Notes under the pieces: model-generated | Told to the model about the DNA's origin: nothing | Database searches by the model: none | What the model saw: the letters and a program-made list of their open reading frames with translations, nothing else | Part shown: positions 10,446 through 24,400 of the stretch, in pieces | Numbering within the stretch: position 1 is the stretch's first letter | Layout: each line of letters opens with the position of its first letter | Translations under genes and position numbers: made by a program | DNA from: Iris pallida | Taxonomy: Eukaryota > Streptophyta > Magnoliopsida > Asparagales > Iridaceae | Reading direction: 5' to 3' | Assembly: GCA_029216955.1 (NCBI GenBank) | Contig: JANAVB010002199.1 | Coordinates: 17,013,760-17,077,759 of the forward strand | Length of the DNA stretch: 64,000 bases

Positions 10446-11515
10446 TCACAAAATATCGGCTAAAATATCCTCAAGGTCTCTCGCAATCTCCTTGATGAGA
10501 TCCGAGCTCTTCTTTTTCGCACAACATTTCAAACCAAAGTATGCCAGAAACTCTGACACATCGGTAGGCCAATTTCCGGCTGTGGGATCAACCATCGTCA
10601 TCAACGATTTCTCTTTATATGCAATACGCACCTTCATACCGATTCCAACAGCTTCCATTCCAGTCAGAAGTCTCAGGATCGTGACTCCATAAGAGTACAA
10701 ATCACACTCTGGGGTTAGAATCCCGGTCTTCATGAACTCGGGATCTATGTATCCCAACGTACCCTTGGGTGTGGTGTCAAGGAATGCAAGTGACGTCGTC
10801 CCCTCGGGTAAGAAGCGACAGAGGCCAAAGTCTGCGAGCTTGCTGTTGAAGTTAGCATCGAGAAGGATGTTAGCGGGCTTGAGATCGCCATGGACCAAGG
10901 GGTGGGGCCTTCTGGAGTGGAGGAAGGCGAGAGCGGAGCATATCTGGTAGACAATGCGAGTGCGCATCTGCCACGTGAGAAGCCTTGGATTGTTCCGGAG
11001 GCAGTCTCCTAGGCTTCCGTTCGGAAGGAACTCGTAGACGAGAGCACGGAGGCTGACACATGCTCCTATTAACTTGACGAGGTTTGGGTGCCTCATTTGT
11101 CCTAGAACCTCCATCTAGAAGGAAAAAAAAAGGTTTACATCGATTGTGAGAGGATAATAGGGCATACGTATAAATAAATATTTCGCAAATGAACTTCTAA
11201 TTGTTGTATCTTTACCTCTTGAAGGAACTCATGTATCCCCTGCTGGCTATTGGAGTCTAACATCTTTATAGCAACCTCATTATCGCCAATATAGCCTCTG
11301 TAAACACCCCCATATCCGCCCTGCCCGATCTTTGACGAGTCCCTCAAACCATCAGTGGCAGCTTCGATATCATATTTGTTGAACAGTATGATGCTCGACA
11401 TTTCATTAGATGATTGCCCCCTAATGCTAGACTTTGATCCTTTGCCTTCTGAAGTCGTGCCATTACTTCGTCTCCTTGTTTCCAGATTGTCCTTGCCATC
11501 GGATTGTTGGAGTAA
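10446..11515 (-). CDS. Gene A kinase exons (RLCK/U-box-kinase type domain, no U-box)
   Basis: Exon 11216-11515 begins [20 protein letters not shown] after a TATAG acceptor and carries the glycine loop ([11 protein letters not shown]) and catalytic Lys (VAIKML). Exon 10446-11114 starts [18 protein letters not shown] and carries [13 protein letters not shown] (catalytic Asp, but HGD rather than HRD, so a non-RD kinase), DFG ([10 protein letters not shown]) and [10 protein letters not shown] in the activation segment. HGDLKPxNILLD is characteristic of plant U-box-associated RLCK kinases, but the reading frame stops after the kinase C-lobe (EDILADIL), so no U-box follows. All catalytic residues I can check are present. 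The intron 11115-11215 is short and clean. Confidence 0.85.
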
Positions 11516-14500
11516 CTATATTGGGAAACCGAAAATGAAAGAAAATAAGTTAGTTTCTCAACAAAATTAGAAGTGGCATAGTGGTAAAGTGAATAATTGT
11601 GGATGATGGAAACAGAGAATACAACATCCCAAGTTACAGTTTTTAGGTTCTTTGTAATAATATTTTGTACAAGTGATTTTGTATGCTGCATGTAGGCCTA
11701 GGACACAGTTATGTATGGAGAAGAAAGAACGGCATCGAAGAGCATCTCCACCCCATTTTGTGACAAAATGAAATTTCCTACCGGTTTATGTCATTCTTGA
11801 TTGAAGCATAGACTGGAGGAGATTAGGCCTAGAAAATTAGTAAGTAAAATCTAGGATAAAACCAACCCGATCAGAAACATTTTTCAGGGGAGTAGCATCT
11901 GGAAGTTTTGCTTCCATTAGAAAATTCTTCGTCTTGACAGCATCATAGAAGTTTGATTCTCTTGTAACTCGTTCAACTTCACCGATATGACCGGTTTTGG
12001 CTGCTGCCTCGATATATTTGAAATGTATTTCCGGATCTTCACTGTTCCATTATGGAAAATATAAACTTATAAGATAAATTACAACATTGCTTTTACAGGT
12101 GCCTTCTCAGAAAGAAAACGATAAAACCCAAGATCTACCTGGAGCTCAGATAAGATCCCAGGAAAAGATAGAGACCTTCATACGACTTGAATTGCTCAAA
12201 AAGTTTAATGCAAGCTTCGACGCCATATTGCTCAGAATATTCTTTGGCAGTCTGCAAACATGCATTTATTGGGAACATATACATACACTTATGTACTCTC
12301 TCAAAAAAAGGTTAGAAAAAAAAATAATAATCACATCACCTGCACAACTATCTGAAGATTTCCACTCAAGTTTACCAGCATAAGCTCTTTCATGCACTCC
12401 AGAGCCAACTCCCTTGAAAGAGTCCGAAAGAACTCCACTAAAGCCTGGAACACAAGCTAGAAAATTCAGTTAATAAATATCAGAGCATCGGGCTAATTGA
12501 ATCGAAGAAGGATGGCAGACCTGTGGCTCAATGGCATGAGCATTTGCAATGACACGCTTAATGTCCGACGGTTCAGTATAATGCTACAGTAGGGAAGATG
12601 TGTTAACCTAATAGATACCATGAAGTAGAATTTAAGTTACACGTAACGAGCTAATCCAACCTGCAGAGCACGCATATACAAGCCAGATTTTTCACATAGC
12701 CAACCTATTCTAGGACGATCATAGTGACTGAACATCCCATTAGCTAATATATCATCTGCAACATTTGGATCGGTCACCAGATTGATCTCCAATACCTGTA
12801 CAATACAGTAATAAGACATAATATGGTGACAAAAACAAAAAAAAACAAAATATGCGACAAGTAAATTAAATAAACATGCCACGTACCTTGGTTTGAAGAA
12901 AACAGTGTTCAGGTAAATTTGGCTTCAGGACATCCAACAAAAAGGCTGTTGCTTCTCTAACCAAGTTTCTCTACCATCATAAAAAACAGGAACACATCAT
13001 TAGACAGCTGCAAGAAGTTCCGTATGACAATGAGATAATACCATTCCAACATTTAAGCTATTTATCCCAAACCATCGCTGGCACTGCTCCGCAGCTCCTT
13101 GGGTGGGTTGGGGGAGGGGTCTGGGTTAGGATTTTTATTTTTTGGGAAAAAAAATGAGAGTTTCTTTTTTCCCCTCTTTTATGGGCATAATCTTTTTAGG
13201 AATAAAATATCCTGAATAGTGATTACAAGGTTCACAGTATCTGTATCGGAATCGGTATCAGACTATTCCTATGAGTATTGGTATCGGCGATATCGGCGAT
13301 ATCGGTATTATCGGCGGTTTCGGATCGGAGTACCGGATTTTTTTGCATCGGAAAACAAATAATTATTAATAAATTATTTACATTTAAAAACATATATTTT
13401 ATACATTTAGGCATAATTTTAAGTATTTTGAGTGTTATTTCTTAGTAGTTTTGAAATTAAATGAAATAATACTCACCCTTACCGATTGGTTTACATACAA
13501 TAGATTGATTTTTTTTCCCTTTTACATGCTTTTACAACCTTATTATGCTTTAAACCTTTGCTGGTTTGTATTTTTCGTTTAATTTTCTTTGCCGAATTGA
13601 CCGAAAAGGAGACCCCCAATGTCGGTATCGGTCAGTATCGGGTATTAGTCAGTATCGGATCGGGACATGCCAAACCGTATCGGTATCGGCCGTATTGGAT
13701 CGGTATCGGCCGATACTTTAAACCATCACTGATAAGCTATGTACATGACTGCTAAGTGGGAACAGAGACTAAAGGAGGGCAGGAAGAACTTAGTTCAAGA
13801 TATTTACTTTAAAAAAAGAGTCCAGGATATTAAAGTGAAAAAAAATTGTGATAGTCAAGACATTTAAGTGAAGAATAGCCCAATATTTATTATACATTTC
13901 TTTTATCACTTAATCAAATGACATGTTATCCAACTGTCTTACTGCAGACAACTTGAAAATGAAAGGATTGTTTTTACCTAATAATTGCATCAGGGCCGGT
14001 CCTGAGTTTTTGGATGACTAGGACAAAAATTAAATGGTGGGCCTCGTTAAAAAATAAAATAAAAAATGAAAAAGTCGTAAAAAAAACAACACCACTACTC
14101 AAGCCTCTTCACATAAGAGTTGTAAGTGAAAACCAACTTTGCTAAGTGATTCATTTTATCAAATTGTATGAGCACTAATATTTAAAATAATAAAAAGATA
14201 TACATATTTTTTTTGGAAAAAGGGTAAATTTATTCCAATATCAACTCATAAAATCTTACAATCATCCATGGTCTCCCACCCATTTAGGGTGCCATAGCAG
14301 TTACATCAAATTCAATATTATGAAGAATGCCTATAGGAGGGGTGGTTAGCCCAGATATACCAGGACACATCGCACTCAAAGAACGAGTGGCTCATAGATT
14401 CATTGTCCACTTCACACAGTATACACTTCGGGTTGGGGACTTGGATCCCAAAGGTGATGAGTCTGTCCCTCGTCAGCAGTCGTCCAAGCAGCAACCGGTA

Positions 14501-17500
14501 GACACACAATTGCATCTTGCGTGCCAGCCCCTTGCACCAGATGAAATTGTAATCCACGATAATAGGAGATGTACGTCGCACGAGATTGTAGTAGCTATTG
14601 AAACTGAACTCTCCAGTACCTCCAGTAGCTACCTACGGATCCCGAGTCCAACTATCTGCAGGCTGGCTCGGATCGATACCAACCGCGTGGATAGTCTCTC
14701 CAAGCTCCAAGGTATATCGGTAGACCTCTGGTCTCCATACTCCATTTCTGATAATATACTGGCAAGTCAATCCCCTACTAGCCTCCATGTGTGTCCAGTC
14801 GTCCAGAATCTCAATCAGGAATTGGCACTCTAACCATGGATCCTGCCAGAGGTCAGTCCCAGCTCCATCTCTCATAATCCTCTGGATGGATGATTTGAGA
14901 GCAGCTCTGTACCGTAGAATGTGCTTGAAAGTGACAGATTGGTTGTTGTTGAGGGAGCAGGTCCCGAAGTTTTCCTAATTCACATATCTACAGGACATCC
15001 AATCAGCCCATAACGACCCACCTTTGATGAACCTCCATGCCAGCTTCAGTCTAGAGACCTCCCTGACAGACATCATGGGTCTAGGTCCCCCCCTCCCTCC
15101 TCCCGAGGGCGGCAGAACTGCTCCCAAGAGATCGCATGTATGCCCCCTCTCCAAATGAAATTGGCACAAATACTCTCCACTTTCCGTATGGTGGAAACAT
15201 GGACAAGAATAGACTAGAGCCAGAAAAGTACCAATGCCGAGATGACCGATCTAACTAGCTCAATACGCCCACTAAACGACAGGTCAGCTGCCTGCCACCC
15301 TTCGACCCTCCTCTGAGCATACTCCACCAGGCTGTTATAGTCCAGGTCCCGCGCATAGTTGACTATCAGAGGCACCCCCAGGTATTTCACCGGGAGATTG
15401 CCTCTATCGACGTCCAAGGCTTCCGCACGTTCCTCCTTCAGCGTACAGGAGGAGCTGAAGTAGACATGGCTCTTCTCACGGTTTAGTTGAAGCCCGGAGG
15501 GTTTTTCCAACTCTCCCATAATCCCAGAGATCGTGGTCATTCCTTCAATAGAGGGCTGAAGAAAGACCAAGAGGTCGTCAGCATAAATTAGGTGAGTAAA
15601 AGGGGGTTCGATCCTCTTGTACAACGGGACCAGCCGCCCACTGTGAACCGTCATATCCATCAAGCATGTGAAGTACTTCATGACAAGTGTGAACATGTAA
15701 GGAGATAGGGGATCGCCTTGCCGGAGTCCTCTGTTGCTGCGGAAGAATCCATAAGGAGTACCCTGGATGAGGACACAGAAGTTAGGGGTCGAGATGCACT
15801 CCCTGATCCTCGCTACCCACCGCTCGTCGAATCCCATGGCTAACATCAAGTAGCACATGAAGTCCCTATTGATCATGTCATAGGCCTTCCTCAGGTCTAG
15901 CTTCACACACGCCTTCTCCCTCCTGGTTTATTGAACCCTCTCACTATCTTATACGCCAGAAGGATGTGCTCTGCAATCGATCTTCTCTTGATGAAAGTCG
16001 CCTGGTTCGGAGAGACCAGGTCCTGCATAATCTCCTCTATGCGCCGGCACATAAGGTGCGTAATTATGTTGTAAAGATAATTACAGCACGCTATAGGTCG
16101 AAAGTCCGCCAGTGAGGTCGCTCCTTTCTTCGACACAAGGGTTAGGAGAGTATGGTTAAGCTCCTTCAGCAACTTCCCCTCAGAAAAGAACTCCTGGACT
16201 ACCTCAAGCATCGGTATCTTTAGGACATCCCAGTGGCGTTTGTAGAACCCACTGCTAAATCCATCCGGCTCCGGGGCCTTGTTGGGATCCGTCTTCATGA
16301 TGATAGCCTCCACCTCCTCCAGAGAGGCCGACGCGAGTAACTGACTATTCCCATTGGGCGTCACCAGCTTCTTTGTAATAATATCCAGAAACACAGAGAG
16401 ATAGTCAGTCTGAAAATATAACTCTGAGTAGTACCTGACAGCCTCCCCTTGGATCTCCAACGGCTCTCCAACCAATTTGCCCTCACCATCTAGCAGGTGG
16501 GAGAGACTGTTCCTGTGCTGTCTGGTCCGGATCACATAGTAGAAGAACTTGGAGCAACGATCACATTCCTTGAGCCATAAGCATTTGGCGCGTTGGACCG
16601 TACTGATCTCCTTCTGCAGCCGGAGGATATTGACTTCCCCAATCAATTCCTTCTCCCTAGCCGCTAAGGGCCCATCTAGTATATCAGATTGCATGGAGTT
16701 CTGGATGGCCCTGAGCTCCGCCTCCTTGTCTTCCAGGGAAGGCCTAGGCAGACTCTTCACCCAACTCTGAATAGCCTTCTTAGTGCGCTTAAGGATGTGG
16801 ACCATGCGGTACTGTGTCGTGCCCTCCTGTTGGTCGAGAAGACCCTCTGCAACAGCCTCCAAGTAACCTCCAGAAAGAAATCAGCTATTGTTGTAGCGGA
16901 AAGAACGCGACTTCCAAGTAGGCCAGTCTGTGAAGCCGACCCTGATAGGGGAATGATCGCTCGTTCCAGCAACCAGGCCCTCTGCCACAGTTTGGGAAGC
17001 AACGAAACTACTCCCTATTTCCTAGAGCCATGTCCAGCTGACAAGCAACTCTGTTGGTGACAGCTTTGTTATGCCAGGTCCAGACGTGTCCAATTCGCTC
17101 CAAGTCCTGTAGGTCCGACTGAAGAAGACACCCCTGAAAATCATACAAGATCTGATCTGGAACCGGTCTGCCTCCCCCCTTCTCCCTTCTGTGAAGGAGG
17201 ACGTTAAAATCCCCCATCAAGAGCAAAGAGAGGTGCAAAGAGTCCGCTGTAGTAGCCACTCTGGCTATATCCCTCCAAATGCCCTCCCGACGTCGCATGT
17301 CGTTGTGGCCATAAACCGCCTCCAGCAAGAACTGGAAACCACCTTTATTAGAGAAGGAAATAACAATCAGCTGTTCTGACATCAGGACCGGATTTCCATC
17401 CCAGCTGTTGCTATGCCATCTAACCCAGATCCTTGCCATGTCGCATATCGCCAAGTTGTGAAGCTGGACCCAATCTGGGAGAGTCCGGCGTGAAAGCGTC

Positions 17501-20500
17501 TTCCCCCTTTAATCTTGGTTCCCAGAAGCACTGAGATGTCACACTTCTCTCTACGTAAGACTTCATTGATCTCTCTTCATCGCCCTAAGGAGCAAGCACC
17601 TATGACATTCCAGACGATCACTGCCATTAATTAATGAGCGGCAGGTCTCCCTGAAGTTCCTTCTGGACCAGTACCCGAGGATGGTACTACGTCCGTCTGA
17701 TCCCTGTCCTCCTCCATACCTGAGGTCGTGGAATGCTGATATGCTGATTGAGTAAGCATCAAGGCCCACGCAGGGTTGTCCACACATAGCGCCTCGCGGC
17801 CGTCTGCCATCCGCACGAGGCTGCCCGTCGCGGAGCTGTCCAACGTGCCTCTTCCTACTGTAGACCCTCTCCTCGGAAGGTCCCGCCTCCTCCATGTACG
17901 CACGTCCCGAGGACAACATGCCCCTGGTGACCATGTTCCTCTGGGCTGAGAAAGTAACCAGAGCCACCTCAGGGAGCTCCTGACGCGGAGAAGTGTGTTG
18001 ATGCTGGTCGCTGGCGTCGACCATCTGTCGGTCCTCCTCTAGTCTGTCTCCCTCTACAGGCACTTCCTCCCTGATACTCACCGACTCCCGGGGTAAGTCC
18101 GGAACTAGGTCTGTCGCCAGGGGAGACGCAACCTTCTGTCTGCCTGCCGGGCAGGCACTAGTGGGATGTCCAAAGCAGGCACAATCAGAACAAGTCGGGA
18201 GAACCCATTCGTACTCTACAGTTTGTGTGAGAACCTCCTCCGACGGGATTTCATACTCCAGCAGCCTGGGAAGCTCTCCATCTGCCCTGATCTCAACGAA
18301 GATCCGGGCATACATCAGTCTCGACCTAGAGGTTGTAGCATCATCAGCCTTAATCGGCTTGCCCACTGTCACGTCCCGATTCCGTCGAATCGATAGTCGT
18401 CCCCCGGACGTGATGTCGTGCGAACCTAATTTGCGATCGCACAAGGCATGGTCATAAGGTAATCCGAGATACGAGATCTAAGAGAATAAGCATACAAATT
18501 GAATCACACATTAAGTAAAGGAAACTTTCATCTTTATTAATAATGAACATCATTTACAGACTCCAGTACATGACTCATGCCGCGCGGGCTATAACATGAC
18601 TCAATTACAAAAGAGTGCCAATGAGATAGCCGTTCCATACATTGCACACATCCCTCAATATACAACAGAGTATTCCAGGGACTTGGAATGGAGGGACGCT
18701 GAGCCATCTTTCTTGGACAGTCGAGAGTTTTCAAAAGTGGAGTTGCGGGGACAAGTCTTCGACGCGCGGCCGAAGCTTCAAAATCACGAACGTCGCCGAG
18801 CTAGTTGGCGTGTCCTTCCTGATTCGCGGGACCTGCAAAAAGCGAGGATCAGTACGATCACATGTACTGGCGAATGGCTAATTAAAATTCAAGCTCTGCA
18901 TTTGATTCAAACAGTTTTATAAACATGTTAGCTAGCTATTTATGTGATCTTTCTAACCACCCTGATCAATTTGCATGTTAACATGTTTCGTGGCAAGCAT
19001 ATGAATTTGTAAACATTAAGCAGGTATCATATTCATCCTGTGTCACGTGCATTAGTTAAGCAGTGAAAGGGTGTGAAGGCCACTGGCAATGTCAAGCCAT
19101 CACGGACTATAGCTGGGTTAGACGGCGACCCTTTCGCGGTGGGTAGCGAGCCATGTGCGAAAGTTTCCGAATAACCCACGCCGATGAAAGGCTGGCGCTT
19201 GCTATACTCGTTCCTCCCGGGCCGAATCGGTCCATTGGCCTAGGCAACCGTTCGAGAAAACTACACCTTGTCGACAAGTTGTCCAATGACCGTTTTGCAC
19301 AGTCTTGAAAAATGCTCTCTTTTCTAGAACCTTATCCTTTCTCTTTTATGTGCGAAACTTAGCCGTTCTTTTGAACTTAGTCGATTTACTCACTTAGCCA
19401 TATCGTTGCGATAAACGTTAATCGATTCATTCATTGTTTTGCATAGGCTAAGTGGAATTGCATAAAAAAGCACGTTTTCTATTTTTAATACCGACTGTTT
19501 GATAGCAAGTGTTTCGTGAAGAATTGTGCCACGATTTTCTTTGATTCTACACTATTATGACAAGCATTCATTTACTTCATATAGATTTTGAAGTAGAGGG
19601 ACGAGGCGAAGGAGGTCAGCCACTCGCCTTAGACTTGCTTCAAGCGATCGACCGGTTGGCTGCGCTGACGTCGCCTACGCGATCACCTGCAATCGCATAA
19701 GCAAATGATTAGAACACTGTGTAGTTCAAGAAATTTCGATATGAATGCGAAGCTCGAAAACGCAAGTTACGAAAACTCATCGAAAATATTCACGAAAACC
19801 AAAGCCAAAGCCAAATCAAGTGCGACATGAAAACCAGAGCAACGGGAGATCTCTCCCGACTCAGCCGTAGAGCCAATCTTTGAGGCGCAACCCGCTGAAT
19901 ATGGGACTTGGTTCCGAAGAAGCCATTCCATAACGTGGAATGGATCTTAATTCAACCATTCCCGTTCGATCGACTCGGCCGATTCCGACCTATCGGTCCC
20001 GACCGAATCGATAGCGACAGTGTTCCTTTCTCGCGCACCTCGTGGACGAAAACGGAACACGATGTAGGGACGGGACACTACACCCACCAAGCTGGCTAGC
20101 CTCATAAGCAGTGGAATGCTCTAGTACTTGACTGGGAACTCAGGGAAGCGAATCCAGACAGGGATAGCGTTGAGGGCGTCCTTCTCACATCTGGCGTCCA
20201 CTCCTTCATGATAATCAGCCTTCCATCGAACGTCCAAGGACCTCCATGGATGATTCTGGCGACATCTTCTGCCAAGCCAAACTTGACATAGTAGAACCCA
20301 TTCTCTCTGGCAAAAATCTTCATGCTATCTTTGGGTTGCCAGACACGTGCCGTATATGTCCGGATCTGCCCATAGAAGGGCCTGTTCTCCAGCACATATA
20401 TGACGATGGTGTTTTCCCATAATGCTGTAACCTCTGCTATCTCCTCCGCCGGAAACGAGGCGCGCAAACCATTCCCGACCTTCGGAGGAACGTACTCCAT

Positions 20501-20734
20501 TGTCGAGGGGTTGCTAGGGCCTCCTGGCGAGCATATATCAGCCCAAGATTTTCCTACTGGCCGCGAGGGAGATCCCGGTGTCCAAGTGGCGGACCTTGGA
20601 GTGGAGAGTCCCATGCGGGAGGGGATCGAGAGCCCCGCGGGAGCCCCGTCGCCCTCGATCGTTGGATCGAGCGGGCGCTCGCGGGCCCGATGCGGCCCGC
20701 TCGATCCAACGGTGCAGGAGGGACGGGGCTCTTT

Positions 20735-20776
<42 letters not shown>

Positions 20777-21379
20777 CTTAATTGCACTTTGCTACCCTCA
20801 ACTATTACCATTTTTCAACTTTGTACCCTAAACTATTTTTTGTAACAATTTGGTACCCAGATGTTATTTTGGACTAAAATGCCCCTACCCCTAACCCTCC
20901 CCCCCTGCACGCTCCGGCCGCCCCCCCTGCTCACTCCGGCCGCCCCCCCCCCTGCTAGCTCCGCCCCCCCCCCCCCCCCGCCCCCCACCCCCCCCTGCTC
21001 GCTCCGGCCGCCCGCCCGCCCCCGCCTCTCCCCTAGGCCGCGGCAGCACGGGAGGAGGGGGGCTGGGGAGGGAGGGCGGGGCGGGAGGCGGGGCAGGGGG
21101 TGGCCGAAGCTAGCAGGGGGGGCGGCCGGAGCTAGCGGGGGGGGCGGAGCTAGCAGGGGGAGGGGGTGGGGCGGCTAGAGCTAGCAGGGGGGGGGGGGGG
21201 TGGCCGGAGTGGGGAAGGGGGTGGAGGGAAGGAAGAGGGAAGGGCATTTTCGGAATTTTTGAAAAATTAGGTATCAAGTTGAAAAAAAATAATAGTTGAG
21301 GTACCAATTTGTTACGAAAAAAAGTTTATGGTATCAAGTTGAAAAGGCGGAATAGTTGAGGGTAGCAAAGTGCAATTAA

Positions 21380-21430
<51 letters not shown>

Positions 21431-24400
21431 AACCTAATTTTTTATTTTCGTGCCCCTCAAAAAATTTTCGGTACTGGGCAGTTGCTGTGTCTGCCATGGG
21501 GCATGGCCGACCCTAACTTACATGCTATGCTTGAAAGCTGCAGAATCAATTAATCATATCTTCCTCCATTGTAGCTTTGTCAGAATTGTAGTGCCCCGAC
21601 CCGCACGGTGCCTTATGATGGCTGGTTGGTTCGATGAAGCCTTATTGGACTTGAGAATATGCGAAGGACCGCTCGGAAGGCTATGCGATCGTGGCAAAAA
21701 TCGTCCTATAAATGTGAGTAGTGTTGAACCATTTGAAGATCCTTTAGCTTCACGCTTAATAAAAAGACTAGTATGCTATGTTTCTTTGTGAGTTGCTAAA
21801 TATTATCTTGCATGGAACCCAGAAAGATAATGAAAGATAATTAATCACATGACTGAATACAGTTGCGAATTATTTTATGGATTGTGTGCTTTGAATCATT
21901 TTATGAATTGTATGTTGTTGCAATGAAATACATGACAGATGGAACAAAAGTCCCAAATACTTGGACGGTAAGTATGTCGAGCCTCAACTCAGTGAACGTA
22001 TGGTAACACAGATGCTAAATCCTAAGAATTGGACAGTGAGTATGCTTGATTGATGACCGATGAATATTTGGTATCAAAGATGTGGAAAGAGATTGAGTAA
22101 TAACATTCTATTATACGGTGCCGATGTAGAATGTTGATTTCACTAAGACCCTGGATTGGGCAGATGGTAATGCGAGCATTGACTCATAGCATATGAGGCA
22201 ATACGAATGAGAATGATGGTTTATTTAAGAATGATGGCTTATTTACGTAGTTCTCCTTATCATGCATTATATGTGTTCTTCATAGATAAGTAGCATATAT
22301 TTGCATGGTCACGGACTTCTCGACAGTGTGGTTCCTCGAACGGTATTCCGAGGCCTCGAAAATTGATTCATTCTAGGGGAAACATCGCGCTGAAGGAGTA
22401 GCACGGTAATTCGGGAACCTTCCGGACTGGACTAGCTACCCGCCGCTTAAGGGGAGCTGTCTAACCATAAGTCCAAGATGACATGTAGTCAGTGACCCGC
22501 ATATAGACAGGTCGCATGCTAATGATGTCTTATGCAAGCAGAGTAAGTTATGAATTATATACATGAAAGGATGTCGGCTGTTGGTAAGAATCACCTGAAC
22601 GGTGACAACTATGATAAATATGATATTGTTCCTAACAATGTCTTGTGCAGGCAGAGTAAGTATTATAAATGTACAGGAATGGCTATATGATCGTGGGTAA
22701 GAATCACCAAAGGATGATAACATATATGCTTTACATTATGCTGGCTATAAATAATATGCATGTTTTACTTCTGTCGGATATGAACTGCTAATCGACCCTA
22801 AGGCAACGAGAAAGACCACTCTTAATAATGTTCTATAACATGATTACTTAGTGTTGTCTTCTTAAGTGAGTTGGGCCAACACCGCTCGCCAGTACATAGA
22901 TAATGTATTGACCCATGTTGTGGACATTATTTCAGGTGCTCGTGCATAAAGAAATCATTTGATCAGTGCTTGACATCGATGAATCGGATGGGTGTGCAGA
23001 AGCTCTTCTTGTAAGACGATGTCTTCTGCTATACGGGACATAATGTATGGAACAATGTAACTCAGATGAACCAGTGAGATTGTAAGCTAAATTGGCAAGT
23101 TCATTGTAAGCCGAGTCGACATGTTCGGTTGTAAGCCTAAATGGCAAGTAATTCAGTTGGCTATTCAAAAGTCTTGTAATCTGTTGTAAACTATGTATTC
23201 AGCTGCAAGCCTTATAATCTATTGCAACTATTAATAAAGAGATGCATTTTCTTCATATCTTGTTGTGACTTCAATTTATCTGCTTGGTTGGCTGCGATGT
23301 CGTTGTTTTCTGAGAAATATCGAGAACTGTAATGGTTTTGCCTTATACAAGTGCAATCTAGACTTGTACGACATCACGTCCAGTGACTAGTTTTCGATCT
23401 CCCAGAATAAGGATATGGAGAACTATTGGGCCTCATGGTAAAGCTATATTCCAAGCGGTTCCTTGTTGGTGATTATATTATAATGACAATTCTTTGGTGT
23501 ACCTGGTATGAAAGAAATCGGAGAATTGTCAATTCAAAATCTGTCGATCTGACTTCTTTTATAATATCATGTGGGAATACCCGATCATTCTCGGTTAGAG
23601 TTGGATACAACATTCGAAAATCTCAACAAAAAGTTATGCTGAACTGACATTGTGGAGGCTTCATAGACAAATATGTCTATGGAGGCTCTTGCGGGTGCTC
23701 AATTTCCTATCTTGACCAGTTGCTCATTTTCGAGTTTTATCTTCTCAACTTTGAGCTTTTGTACTTAATTATAATATGGTCCATAGTTGTTATTTGGTAC
23801 TTAATTATTGTATTGTCCATAGTTTTAATTTGTACCGATGAATTTTTATCTACTATATATGAATGAAATTTGGCTAGGATCTACTTAATCCCATCCGTTG
23901 TCTAAAAAGAACAAGTTATCCAACTGTTATATATATGAAAAATGGAGAGCATGAGAGAAGTTAAACCTGAAGAAAAAGATCGGAAATTAAATTGTAGTCG
24001 ATTGGACAGCCACCTTCCATTTGAGACATCATCAGAGCAAATTTAACTGCTCCCTGCCAAATAAAAAACATTTTTTATTGAGTATTAGTTTTAACAATAA
24101 ATTCTGAGAATGTCATAACTCTTCACTTTTTGCTTCAATTCCCTATGTCAGTTTGTATACTCTTTATAATTTAGGGGAACTCGGAGGATGCTCCTAGATT
24201 GCGCAAACCTAAACTACATATCCAAAAGGAGGTCTATATATGATGTCTATTTTTTTGGCATGGGTCTATTATGCTCGTAGCTATCTTGGTTAACAATTAG
24301 ATATCAACATACAGGGTTGATGTCAATTTGACAGCAAGTCATAAAAGCTTTTCAATTCTTTTATGGAGTTTTCCATAAGAACTATAGCTGACCCATTCTA

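Larger units (their letters stand above)
14203..20735 (-). mobile_element. LINE (L1-like non-LTR retrotransposon), interrupted by a solo LTR
   Basis: Orientation is minus: ORF1 (DUF4283 plus zinc knuckle) starts near 20614, and ORF2 (endonuclease, reverse transcriptase, zf-RVT) ends at 14318. A short T-run at about 14205-14213 is the complement of the poly(A) end. The 5' end is placed near the (TA)n at 20737 but is not exact. The element is broken by the solo LTR at 18367-20082 and by several point mutations. It lies inside intron 5 of gene A. Confidence 0.8.

Noticed and set aside
11867..12970. Simple clathrin heavy chain pseudogene unrelated to the kinase
   Set aside because: All exons are open with intact splice sites in both copies A and C, and the join to the kinase is in phase in both; a pseudogene would not keep this twice. 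RNA could still overturn this.
20861..21178. Pro-rich 105-codon ORF
   Set aside because: It lies wholly inside the foldback element at 20775-21382 and reads its C-rich core.
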